DNA of 36,819 nucleotides, taken from NCBI GenBank assembly GCA_903944755.1, contig CAJATB010000117.1, positions 1-36,819 on the forward strand, given 5' to 3'. Shown here piece after piece: positions 24,105 through 31,385 of this stretch (its first letter is position 1; every line of letters starts with the position of its first letter). Source of the stretch: an uncultured Bacteroidota bacterium (GTDB lineage Bacteria > Bacteroidota > Bacteroidia > Chitinophagales > Chitinophagaceae). The translations under genes and the position numbers were made by a program. The notes below the pieces were generated by a model, which saw only the letters and a program-made list of their open reading frames with translations, was not told the DNA's origin and made no database searches.

Positions 24105-25538
24105 TTATTGATTTTCCATAAGCGTTTTAGAAAAACTAAGTAAGCCTGTTTCATTACCGGACGCACTCATTACTTGTAAACCAAAAGGCATGCCATTGGA
24201 ATGTTTGAATAATGGAATGGAAATAGCTGGTATGCCAACCAAATTAGCATAAACAGTATAGATATCCGCTAAAAACATTTCAGTGGCAGAGTGATTGTGC
24301 TCCCCTAATTTAAAAGCAGGGCTTGGAACAGTTGGAGATACTAAAATATCATAGTTCACAAACAAGTTATTTGTCAAGTCTACTAGCTTTTGACGTACTT
24401 GTTGCGCCTTTGTAAAATATGCATCAAAATAACCGGCACTTAAAACAAAAGTGCCTAGCAAAATTCTTCGCTGTACTTCTTCCCCAAAGCCTTCCGTACG
24501 TGATTTTTTATATAAATCGGCAAGGTCATCAATAGGCCCATTTGTTCTGTGTCCAAATTTAATCCCATCAAACCTAGATAAATTACTCGACGCTTCGGCG
24601 GTGGTAAGCACATAATAAGTGGGCACTAAATAATTCAGTAAACTAAAATCAATGGCTTCTACCGTAAACCCCTTTGCTTTTAGACTTTCTAAATAGGTTT
24701 CGGTTTGTAATTTTATTTCAGGATCCAATCCAGGATGAGATAATGTTTCTTTAAAGTAAGCGACTTTCTTAGGGATTGGCAATGCTTCTATTTCAGTACT
24801 ATAAAAAGGAACTTCTTTTTGAGAAACAGTACTATCAAAATTATCCGCACCTGCAATCACTTCTAAAACTAAGGCCGCATCTTGAACAGTATGGGAGAAT
24901 ATGCCAATTTGATCAAAGGAGGACGCGTACGCGATTAAACCATACCTTGAAATTCTTCCATAACTTGGTTTTAATCCTACTACACCACAAAAATCTGCAG
25001 GCTGCCTAACAGAACCTCCGGTATCAGAACCTAAACTAATCATACAAAGGTTAGCCTGAACTCCCACAGCCGAACCTCCCGAAGAACCACCTGGCACCCT
25101 AGTTGGGTCAATTGCATTTTTTACAGAGCCGAAAGCAGAATTTTCATTGCTACTACCCATTGCAAATTCATCGCAGTTTTGGCGACCAATAATAATGGCC
25201 CCTTCCCCTAATAATTTTTCGATAGCTGTTGCCGAATAAACTGCAGTATAATTTTCTATAATTTTCGAAGCTGCACTTACTATATGCCCCTTATAACAAA
25301 TCACATCCTTAATACCCACTACCACACCATGCAATTTACCCATTGGTTTGCCTGCAGCCAATTCCGCATCTAATTCAACGGCACGCGCTTCTGCCTCAGC
25401 AGCAAATACTTCTAAAAAAGCATTCAACTGTTTATGCTGTTCAATTTGATGTAAATAAAATTGTACGGTTTGAATACAGGACTGTTCCCCAGCTAATAAA
25501 GCAGCTTGGTAGTCTTTGATTGTGTTAAAACGAAACAA
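24105..25538 (-). CDS. gatA: Asp-tRNA(Asn)/Glu-tRNA(Gln) amidotransferase subunit A, TTG start
   Basis: A 477-residue glutaminase subunit of GatCAB, which releases ammonia from glutamine to convert Glu-tRNA(Gln) or Asp-tRNA(Asn) to the amidated form. The amidase triad is intact: K77 in VVGIKDVI, S152 in PGGSSGGSA, and S176 in DTGGSVRQP. The FRFNTIKDYQ start aligns with the family beginning, but the codon there is TTG; the first in-frame ATG is about 65 codons downstream, after essential sequence. So a TTG start is likely. It lies 35 nt after tatA and 2 nt before the transglycosylase. gatB and gatC are elsewhere, as often in Bacteroidetes. Confidence 0.93.
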   Translation of the reverse strand: MFRFNTIKDYQAALLAGEQSCIQTVQFYLHQIEQHKQLNAFLEVFAAEAEARAVELDAELAAGKPMGKLHGVVVGIKDVICYKGHIVSAASKIIENYTAVYSATAIEKLLGEGAIIIGRQNCDEFAMGSSNENSAFGSVKNAIDPTRVPGGSSGGSAVGVQANLCMISLGSDTGGSVRQPADFCGVVGLKPSYGRISRYGLIAYASSFDQIGIFSHTVQDAALVLEVIAGADNFDSTVSQKEVPFYSTEIEALPIPKKVAYFKETLSHPGLDPEIKLQTETYLESLKAKGFTVEAIDFSLLNYLVPTYYVLTTAEASSNLSRFDGIKFGHRTNGPIDDLADLYKKSRTEGFGEEVQRRILLGTFVLSAGYFDAYFTKAQQVRQKLVDLTNNLFVNYDILVSPTVPSPAFKLGEHNHSATEMFLADIYTVYANLVGIPAISIPLFKHSNGMPFGLQVMSASGNETGLLSFSKTLMENQ

Positions 25539-25573
25539 AGGCTAAAATGTTAATGGATGAAAAATGAAATGTA

Positions 25574-25762
25574 CTAAGAAGCTTTCTCGTCTTTCTCTTT
25601 GATACCGTCTTCGATTTCTTTTTTCACGTTATTTTTAGCGTCATTAAATTCACGAATCCCCTTACCTAAACCTTTCATGAATTCAGGGATTTTTCTTCCA
25701 CCAAACATTACTAAAATAACCACACCAATTATTAATAATTCTTGAAATCCTAAGTTGCCCAT
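25574..25762 (-). CDS. tatA: Twin-arginine translocase subunit TatA/TatE
   Basis: A 62-residue protein with one N-terminal membrane helix (LLIIGVVILVMFG), the conserved FGGRKIPEFMKGLGKGIREF amphipathic helix and a charged tail ending KEKDEKAS. It forms the pore or membrane-thinning component that lets folded proteins cross with TatC. The tail is short, as usual in Bacteroidetes, and no TatB-like length is present. tatC is not in the window. It heads a tatA-gatA-transglycosylase gene set with its own promoter-like pair (25782-25815). Confidence 0.93.
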   Translation of the reverse strand: MGNLGFQELLIIGVVILVMFGGRKIPEFMKGLGKGIREFNDAKNNVKKEIEDGIKEKDEKAS

Positions 25763-25781
25763 AATGTTAAATTTAGAATAT

Positions 25782-25815
25782 TAAAGGTAAGGTAATTCTA
25801 AAAGAGAATTGCCAA
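25782..25815 (-). promoter_or_regulatory. Possible promoter of tatA-gatA
   Basis: On the minus strand TTG (25813-25815), 23 nt, then TACCTTTA (25782-25789; one mismatch to TAnnTTTG). The box ends 19 nt before the tatA ATG. A small AT-rich hairpin (AATTCT/AGAATT) lies in the spacer. Confidence 0.45.
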
Positions 25816-25844
25816 TTTAAACCGATTTAAGGTAATTATACGTT

Positions 25845-25878
25845 AAAATAAAAGCGGCCCCGAAATTCGGAGCCGCTT
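25845..25878 (-). terminator. Intrinsic terminator of rplS
   Basis: A GC-rich stem (AAGCGGC 25852-25858 with GCCGCTT 25872-25878, plus four inner pairs after one mismatch) and a 3-nt loop are followed on the minus strand by TTTTATTTT. It lies about 40 nt after the rplS stop. Confidence 0.8.
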
Positions 25879-25917
25879 ATTAATATTAGTTTAGTAGCAT
25901 GGGTAAACCCAAGTATA

Positions 25918-26268
25918 CTAGAATCTTTTTTCCTTGATACGTGCGCTCTTACCACTTCTTTCACGTAAGTAGTACAATTTAGCACGACGTACTTTACCTG
26001 ACTTGTTTAACAAGATGCCATCAATATTTGGTGACAAGAAAGGAAATAAACGCTCAACACCTACACCATCAGATATTTTTCGAACGGTAAAAGACTTTGT
26101 AGCGCCAGTTCCTTGAGTTTTTATTACATCACCACGGAAACTTTGGATACGTTCTTTACCACCCTCTACAATCTTGTAGTTTACGGTAATATTATCACCA
26201 GCTTTAAATGCTGGATATTCTTTGTTTGCTGTTAATTGCTCGTGTACAAATTTTACTGCTTCGCTCAT
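25918..26268 (-). CDS. rplS: 50S ribosomal protein L19
   Basis: A 116-residue large-subunit protein at the 30S-50S interface. Motifs include FKAGDNITVNYKIVEGGKERIQSFRGDVI, GVERLFPFLSPNIDGI and the C-terminal GKVRRAKLYYLRERSGKSARIKEKRF, all typical of L19. Length is normal. It is a single-gene unit with a perfect promoter upstream and a terminator downstream. rimM/trmD, which flank rplS in Proteobacteria, are absent. Confidence 0.97.
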   Translation of the reverse strand: MSEAVKFVHEQLTANKEYPAFKAGDNITVNYKIVEGGKERIQSFRGDVIKTQGTGATKSFTVRKISDGVGVERLFPFLSPNIDGILLNKSGKVRRAKLYYLRERSGKSARIKEKRF

Positions 26269-26290
26269 AATTCTTGTTTTTTGCGGAGGG

Positions 26291-26322
26291 CAAAGGTATG
26301 GTTACCCTAGTTATTCTCCAAA
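26291..26322 (-). promoter_or_regulatory. Promoter of rplS
   Basis: On the minus strand TTTG (26319-26322), 20 nt, then TACCTTTG (26291-26298), matching both parts of the Bacteroidetes consensus exactly. The -7 box lies 22 nt before the ATG. Confidence 0.75.
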
Positions 26323-26350
26323 TAAATTGATCCAAATATATTATTATCTA

Positions 26351-27916
26351 CTATCTAGCAATGTTTACAGCTCTCTTTTCACGTATAACCGTTACTTTGA
26401 TCTGACCTGGGTAGGTCATTTCAGTCTGTATTTTTTGCGCAATTTCAAAACTTAACTGGTCAGAAGTGGCATCTGTCACCTTTTCTGCCTCTACAATTAC
26501 CCTTAATTCACGTCCAGCTTGAATAGCATATGCCTTCTCCACCCCTGAATAATTCATAGCCAAGTTCTCTAAGTCCTTGATTCTCTGAATATATTGTTGC
26601 ATAATCTCTCTTCTCGCACCTGGTCTTGCACCACTAATAGCATCACAAGCCTGGATTATTGGAGAAATCACATATTGCATCTCCATCTCATCATGGTGTG
26701 CACCAATTGCATTTACTACAGCCGGGTTCTCCCCATATTTCTCTGCTAATTTGGCACCTAGCAATGCGTGGCTCAATTCTGTTTCTTCGTCGGGCACTTT
26801 ACCTATATCGTGTAATAAACCGGCTCTTTTAGCCAATTTAGGGTTCATTCCCAATTCTGCTGCCATGATTCCACAAAGGTTCGCGGTTTCTCGACTATGC
26901 ATTAATAAATTTTGGCCGTAAGAACTACGGAAACGCATTTTACCTACAATACGAATCAATTCCTTATGCAAACCATGAATACCTAATTCAATTACGGTAC
27001 GCTCTCCTATTTCAATAATTTGCTCTTCTAATTGACGACGTGTTTTTTCTACCACTTCTTCAATACGTGCTGGATGAATACGACCATCAGCCACTAAACG
27101 TTGTAAACTTAAACGTGCAATTTCACGACGCAATGGATCGAAAGAAGAAAGTAAAATTGCTTCAGGTGTATCATCTACAATTAAATCTACTCCAGTTGCC
27201 GCTTCAATGGCACGGATATTACGTCCTTCACGTCCAATGATTTGACCTTTCATTTCATCTGATTCCAAATTAAATACAGTAACCGTATTTTCAATGGCTA
27301 CTTCTGCCGCTGTACGTTGTATACTTTGTATAATAATTTTTCTTGCTTCCTTATTCGCCTTTTGTTTAGCGTCTTCAATAATGTCTTGTTGTAAAGCTAG
27401 TGCCTGTGTTTGCGCTTCATGCTTAAGGCTTTCAATTAATTGTTCCTTAGCATCTTCTGCACTTAGGTTAGCGATTTTTTCCAAGCGACGAATGTGTTCT
27501 TCTTGGTGTTTTTCTAATTCTGAACGCTTAATATTCACCAAGTCAATCTCGCGATTTAACTTCTCCTTAATCACGTCGTTATCCTTAACTTGTTTGTCAA
27601 GTGCAACCACCTTTTGATTAATATTTAATTCGTTTTGCTTAATTCTATTTTCAGCCTCGCCAATTTTTTTATTTTTTTCAAGCAATTCACGGTCATGATC
27701 TGCTTTCAATTGAACAAAGCGTTCTTTAGCTTCTAATTGCTTTTCTTTCTTAATTGTCTCCGCTCGAAGTTCTGCTTCTTTTAAAATATTAGCCGCTTGC
27801 GATTCCGCATCTTCGACTTGTTTTTTTGTATTACGCGCAAATGCAATTTTGCCTACAATTAAGCCTGCCGCCAAGGAAATTGATCCAATGATGGCTAATA
27901 ATATTGTTTGATCCAT
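26351..27916 (-). CDS. rny: Ribonuclease Y
   Basis: A 521-residue membrane-anchored endoribonuclease that starts the decay of many mRNAs. Layout: N-terminal membrane helix (about 5-24), a long coiled coil (about 30-190), a KH RNA-binding domain (about 210-275, with MKGQIIGREGRNIRAIEAATGVDLIVDDTPEAILLSSFDP), then an HD metal-dependent phosphohydrolase domain with H-D in LLHDIGK and AIGAHHDE. Length is normal. It is the last gene of the pheT / coiled-coil / zapA group on the minus strand, with a 202-nt RNA-like gap before it. rplS, which follows, has its own promoter. Confidence 0.97.
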   Translation of the reverse strand: MDQTILLAIIGSISLAAGLIVGKIAFARNTKKQVEDAESQAANILKEAELRAETIKKEKQLEAKERFVQLKADHDRELLEKNKKIGEAENRIKQNELNINQKVVALDKQVKDNDVIKEKLNREIDLVNIKRSELEKHQEEHIRRLEKIANLSAEDAKEQLIESLKHEAQTQALALQQDIIEDAKQKANKEARKIIIQSIQRTAAEVAIENTVTVFNLESDEMKGQIIGREGRNIRAIEAATGVDLIVDDTPEAILLSSFDPLRREIARLSLQRLVADGRIHPARIEEVVEKTRRQLEEQIIEIGERTVIELGIHGLHKELIRIVGKMRFRSSYGQNLLMHSRETANLCGIMAAELGMNPKLAKRAGLLHDIGKVPDEETELSHALLGAKLAEKYGENPAVVNAIGAHHDEMEMQYVISPIIQACDAISGARPGARREIMQQYIQRIKDLENLAMNYSGVEKAYAIQAGRELRVIVEAEKVTDATSDQLSFEIAQKIQTEMTYPGQIKVTVIREKRAVNIAR

Positions 27917-27944
27917 TGTTTAATTCTTGTTGTTTAAAAAAAAT

Positions 27945-28115
27945 CATGTCTTCCCTTTTTCTGTATGAATTATAGTTATAAACCATAGAAAGTCATCCAT
28001 TGCTTGCTTCGTTTGAACAAATAGCAATAGCGGACGTATTCTGATTCCTTATAATGCGTCAAAGAGGTTCCGGTACGAAGATAATCAAATAATGGAAAGA
28101 TTAGACTTGGAGTAG
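27945..28115 (-). ncRNA. ssrS: Probable 6S RNA between zapA and rny
   Basis: The 202-nt gap can fold on the minus strand into one long, interrupted hairpin. Nested pairs are AAGTC (28104-28108)/GACTT (27990-27994), CCATT (28091-28095)/AATGG (27997-28001), CTTCGT (28075-28080)/ACGAAG (28007-28012) and GACG (28057-28060)/CGTC (28033-28036), with internal loops of uneven size between. Such a rod with a large bubble is the form of 6S RNA, which binds the housekeeping RNA polymerase as a promoter mimic. I recall 6S RNA being annotated between zapA and rny in other Bacteroidetes. A run of eight T residues follows at 27936-27943. Exact ends are uncertain; a covariance-model search is needed. Confidence 0.5.
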
Positions 28116-28118
28116 CAA

Positions 28119-28433
28119 TTAAGTGTGCAATAGCGCCTTTTCTACTGAGGCAGTAAGGGCTTCAATTTGATTTTGGAGATTTTCCTGCTCATAAATGTTC
28201 TGGCCGGATTCCTGCTGTTGGGTGGTGAACCATAACAAAACCATAGATATATAATCCTGCTGATCCTTCCCAGCATAGATATTCTTGAATTCTACCATCT
28301 TTTGGTTAATAATTGCAGCCGTTTTTCGAACCGCTTCTTCGTCCTTGGGTGCAATTTTAACCCTATAACTCCTATCGGCAATAGTAATGTTTACAGGGAT
28401 TAAGTCGGCATTGGATGTGTTTTCAACTGACAT
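28119..28433 (-). CDS. zapA: Cell division protein ZapA
   Basis: A 104-residue protein that bundles FtsZ filaments at mid-cell. The N-terminal beta part (LIPVNITIADRSYRVKIAPKDEEAVRKTAAIINQKM) matches the ZapA domain, and the C-terminal part is a coiled coil (QQQESGQNIYEQENLQNQIEALTASVEKAL). The ATG at 28433 is preferred to the TTG two codons upstream. It lies 9 nt after the stop of the small coiled-coil gene and is probably co-transcribed with it and with pheT. Confidence 0.88.
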   Translation of the reverse strand: MSVENTSNADLIPVNITIADRSYRVKIAPKDEEAVRKTAAIINQKMVEFKNIYAGKDQQDYISMVLLWFTTQQQESGQNIYEQENLQNQIEALTASVEKALLHT

Positions 28434-28442
28434 GGGCAATTT

Positions 28443-28730
28443 TTAAGGATTCAAGTTGGTTATACAGTTGTCAATTTCTTTCAAGTATTGGTCAATTTGC
28501 TTTAGCCATTTTTCTTTTTCCGCCGGATCCAATGCTGCTTTACTTAATAATGTTGCAGTCATTTGAGCTTTACCATCCTTTAACTGCCCTTCCAATTGTT
28601 TTGTTAGCTGCGATTGCTGAGTTAAACTTTGTTTCAATTGCTGGTGTTCTTTTTCGAGTGCAGCATGCTGCTTCAACAAAAGTTGTAATTTTTCTTGTAA
28701 TAAGGATAAAGCATTATTTAAATCAACCAT
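28443..28730 (-). CDS. Small coiled-coil protein next to ZapA
   Basis: A 95-residue protein predicted to be nearly all coiled coil: LLQEKLQLLLKQHAALEKEHQQLKQ and QLTKQLEGQLKDGK show leucines and hydrophobics at heptad spacing. A C-terminal helix has KEKWLKQIDQYLKEIDNCI. There is no signal peptide or membrane segment. It sits between pheT (25 nt) and zapA (9 nt) and is likely in the same transcript. The position and build suggest a ZapB-like or other FtsZ-ring partner of ZapA; that is inference, as no sequence signature identifies it. Confidence 0.75.
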   Translation of the reverse strand: MVDLNNALSLLQEKLQLLLKQHAALEKEHQQLKQSLTQQSQLTKQLEGQLKDGKAQMTATLLSKAALDPAEKEKWLKQIDQYLKEIDNCITNLNP

Positions 28731-28755
28731 GAAATAGATTTGTTATTGAATGTAG

Positions 28756-31167
28756 TTATTTTCTGATTTCTGCTTGAATATTTTTTTCAAAAAGCTGAAT
28801 TAATTTTTTCATCATTCCGTCTATTTCAGTATCGGTCAAAGTTTTGTCGTCAGCATTAAACACAAAATTAATAGCAACTGACTTTTTTTGATGACCCAGC
28901 TTTTCACTTTCAAAAATGTCAAAAACACGTGTGTCTTTTAAGGATGCTAAATTGGCTTCTGCAATACAAAGTTCAATAGCTTCATAGTTAGTGGCTTGTG
29001 CAACAACCAAAGCTAAATCTCTTTCTATAGACGGGTATTTAGAAACTTCCTTGTATATTACTTTTTTACTTTGATACAATGCAAACAAGGTCGCTAAATC
29101 AAAGTTTATATACACTACTGGCTGCTTAATACCAAAGGCTTGAAGTTTAGTTGTGCCAATTACTTGAAGTTGCCCCACAGTTTGCTTGTTGTATACAAAA
29201 TCAATTTGCCCATTATTGCTGGTTTTCCAGTTACCCCCATCCATACCAAGTATACTAAATATTGCTTGCGCGATTCCTTTTGCTACAAAAAAATCTTGTT
29301 CTATTCCTTTGTTTCTCCAGCCGTCTTCTTGTTGTTTACCTGAAATATAAATAGCCAATTGCGCTGCTTCATAATATTTCCCTTTTAGGGATTTTCCATA
29401 CACTTTACCCATTTCAAAAAACGAGATATTTGTATTTTTTCTGTTTGCATTATAAGCAATTGTTTCTAAGCCCGTCTCCAACATGGAAGGACGCATTACA
29501 TCTAATTCGGCACTTAAATTATTAAGCATCTTTACGGTAGTCTGCAAAACCTCCTCCGTGAAATAAGCGCTATTAGTAATGGAGTTCGTTAAAATTTCAG
29601 TGTATCCACGGCCTACTAAAAAATTAGCTATTTTTTCTTTAAACTTTTCACTTTGTTCTAAAGGATCAATGGAAGGGCTAATAGTAATTGAACTTGGAAT
29701 AGCAATATTATCAAGGCCATCAATCCGCAATACCTCTTCTACTAAATCGGCAGGCAAGCTAATGTCTGGCTTATGATGAGGCACCGCCACTTCAATACTT
29801 AATTCGTCGGCTTGTATGAATTCAAAACCTAAGCTTGTTAAAATTGTTTTTACCTGTGCAGCAGAATAATGCTTGCCGCTTAATTTTTTCAAATAAGCAT
29901 AGGTTAATTTTACCGACGTTTTCTTAGCAGGATTAGGATATACATCCACCACTTCACTGCACTTTCCTCCAGCAATTTCTTGAATCATCGCCGCAGCTCG
30001 TTCTAAAACCTTTACTGTGGCTGCTATATCAACACCCTTCTCAATCCTAGTAGCAGCATCGGTTCTAAGGCCATGATGTACCGATGTTTTACGTACGTGT
30101 ACGTTTTCAAACCAAGCACTTTCTAAAAATAAGGATGTCGTTGTTTCTTTTACCCCACTTTTTAAACCACCAAAAACGCCCGCAATACATAATGGTTTTT
30201 CAAAGTCACTTACCATTAAATCGTTGGCAGTTAACTTTCGTTCAGTCCCTTCTAATGTGACAAATAAAGTCGCTGCTGGATATTTTTTTACAACGATTTT
30301 ATTATCCTTTATTTCAGCTGCATCAAATGCATGCAAGGGTTGCCCTGTTTCGTGTAAAATATAATTCGTAATGTCTACAATATTGTTAATTGAACGCACG
30401 CCAATTGCTTGTAAGCGATTGCGCAACCAAGCAGGGGAAGCTTTTACTTTCACCCCTTCAATTACCATACCACTATACCTTCCGCAAGCTATTGTTTCTT
30501 CAATCGTTACAGCATAAGGTACAATTGAACTATCCTTTATTGCAAGCTTCGTTAATGGATTAATGGCAGTAACTGGTTTTTCATGGTAAGATAAATACGC
30601 GCAAACATCCTTCGCTACGCCATAATGGCTCATTGCATCCATTCTATTTGGAGTCAAGCCTATTTCAAAAATCCAGTCTTGATAATAGTCATATAATTCG
30701 GCAACAGCAGTGCCTGGTTTAGTTGCAGTGTCCAACACCATAATGCCACCATGGTCATCACTTAAACCAATCTCATCTTCGGCACAAATCATACCCTCAC
30801 TTTCTTCTCCTCTTATTTTAGCCAATTTCATGGTAATACCCTGTGCTGCACCTTTTGGGAAAATAGTAGTTCCAATAGGTGCTACTACTACTTTTTGTCC
30901 AATTGCAATATTAGAAGCGCCGCAAACAACATTCAACATTATGTCTTTGCCAATATTTACTTTAGCTAACTTTAACTTATCTGCATTAGGATGTTGAATT
31001 AATTCCATCACCTCTCCCACTACCAAGCCAGCCAAGCCGCCTTTGTAATTCTCGAAGGATTCTAAGGACTCAACTTCTAATCCTATAGAAGTCAATATAG
31101 TAGATAACTTTTCTGGGCTTATTGTATCAGGTAAATATTCACTCAGCCAGCGATAACTAATCGTCAT
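28756..31167 (-). CDS. pheT: Phenylalanyl-tRNA synthetase beta subunit
   Basis: An 803-residue subunit of the alpha2beta2 enzyme that charges tRNA(Phe). Domains in order: N-terminal MTISYRWLSEYLPD, the EMAP-II-like tRNA-binding domain (about 40-150, with HPNADKLKLAKVNIG), B3/B4 editing domain (about 210-390, with LRNRLQAIGVRSINNIVDITNYI), B5 domain (about 405-475), a catalytic-like core, and the C-terminal anticodon-binding FDX-ACB domain (about 710-803, KYPSIERDLALVV). Length is normal. pheS is not adjacent, common in Bacteroidetes. It heads the operon with the coiled-coil gene and zapA. Confidence 0.97.
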   Translation of the reverse strand: MTISYRWLSEYLPDTISPEKLSTILTSIGLEVESLESFENYKGGLAGLVVGEVMELIQHPNADKLKLAKVNIGKDIMLNVVCGASNIAIGQKVVVAPIGTTIFPKGAAQGITMKLAKIRGEESEGMICAEDEIGLSDDHGGIMVLDTATKPGTAVAELYDYYQDWIFEIGLTPNRMDAMSHYGVAKDVCAYLSYHEKPVTAINPLTKLAIKDSSIVPYAVTIEETIACGRYSGMVIEGVKVKASPAWLRNRLQAIGVRSINNIVDITNYILHETGQPLHAFDAAEIKDNKIVVKKYPAATLFVTLEGTERKLTANDLMVSDFEKPLCIAGVFGGLKSGVKETTTSLFLESAWFENVHVRKTSVHHGLRTDAATRIEKGVDIAATVKVLERAAAMIQEIAGGKCSEVVDVYPNPAKKTSVKLTYAYLKKLSGKHYSAAQVKTILTSLGFEFIQADELSIEVAVPHHKPDISLPADLVEEVLRIDGLDNIAIPSSITISPSIDPLEQSEKFKEKIANFLVGRGYTEILTNSITNSAYFTEEVLQTTVKMLNNLSAELDVMRPSMLETGLETIAYNANRKNTNISFFEMGKVYGKSLKGKYYEAAQLAIYISGKQQEDGWRNKGIEQDFFVAKGIAQAIFSILGMDGGNWKTSNNGQIDFVYNKQTVGQLQVIGTTKLQAFGIKQPVVYINFDLATLFALYQSKKVIYKEVSKYPSIERDLALVVAQATNYEAIELCIAEANLASLKDTRVFDIFESEKLGHQKKSVAINFVFNADDKTLTDTEIDGMMKKLIQLFEKNIQAEIRK

Positions 31168-31190
31168 ATTCGAACTTTATGGTATAGCCT

Positions 31191-31222
31191 CAAAAATAAG
31201 CATTTTTTAGGTGGTAGTTCAA
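31191..31222 (-). promoter_or_regulatory. Promoter of pheT
   Basis: On the minus strand TTG (31220-31222), 21 nt, then TATTTTTG (31191-31198), a perfect -7 box, 23 nt before the pheT ATG. A DnaA-box-like site (31228-31236) lies only 5 nt upstream of the TTG element. Confidence 0.7.
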
Positions 31223-31227
31223 GTTGA

Positions 31228-31311
31228 AGTGAATAACTGTAAAATCAACGTGCAAAACCCGTGTATAACCTAAATTTTATGTTAATTGTTATCGTTGAGG
31301 CTTGTGCATAA
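31228..31311 (-). promoter_or_regulatory. Three DnaA-box-like 9-mers between pheT and dnaB
   Basis: Read on the minus strand: TTATGCACA (31303-31311, exact match to TTATNCACA), TTATACACG (31260-31268, one mismatch) and TTATTCACT (31228-31236, one mismatch), all in the same orientation. An AT-rich stretch (31312-31333) lies next to the perfect box. The cluster is in the divergent pheT-dnaB gap. It may bind DnaA to control dnaB and pheT, or be part of an origin. Confidence 0.5.
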
Positions 31312-31385
31312 CCAAAAAATAAAATTAAATTTCTTGTTGTGCGATTTCCGAAGGATTTTCGCAGTAAGAAAACAGGTTAAAATCC

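Noticed and set aside
24105..24170. Possible truncation of gatA or the transglycosylase at their junction
   Set aside because: Both proteins have full family length and motifs; the 2-nt gap is ordinary operon packing.
27294..27617. 107-codon open frame on the plus strand opposite rny
   Set aside because: It mirrors the rny coiled coil; the Cys/Ser/Leu-rich composition is what Lys/Glu/Ala codons give on the reverse strand.
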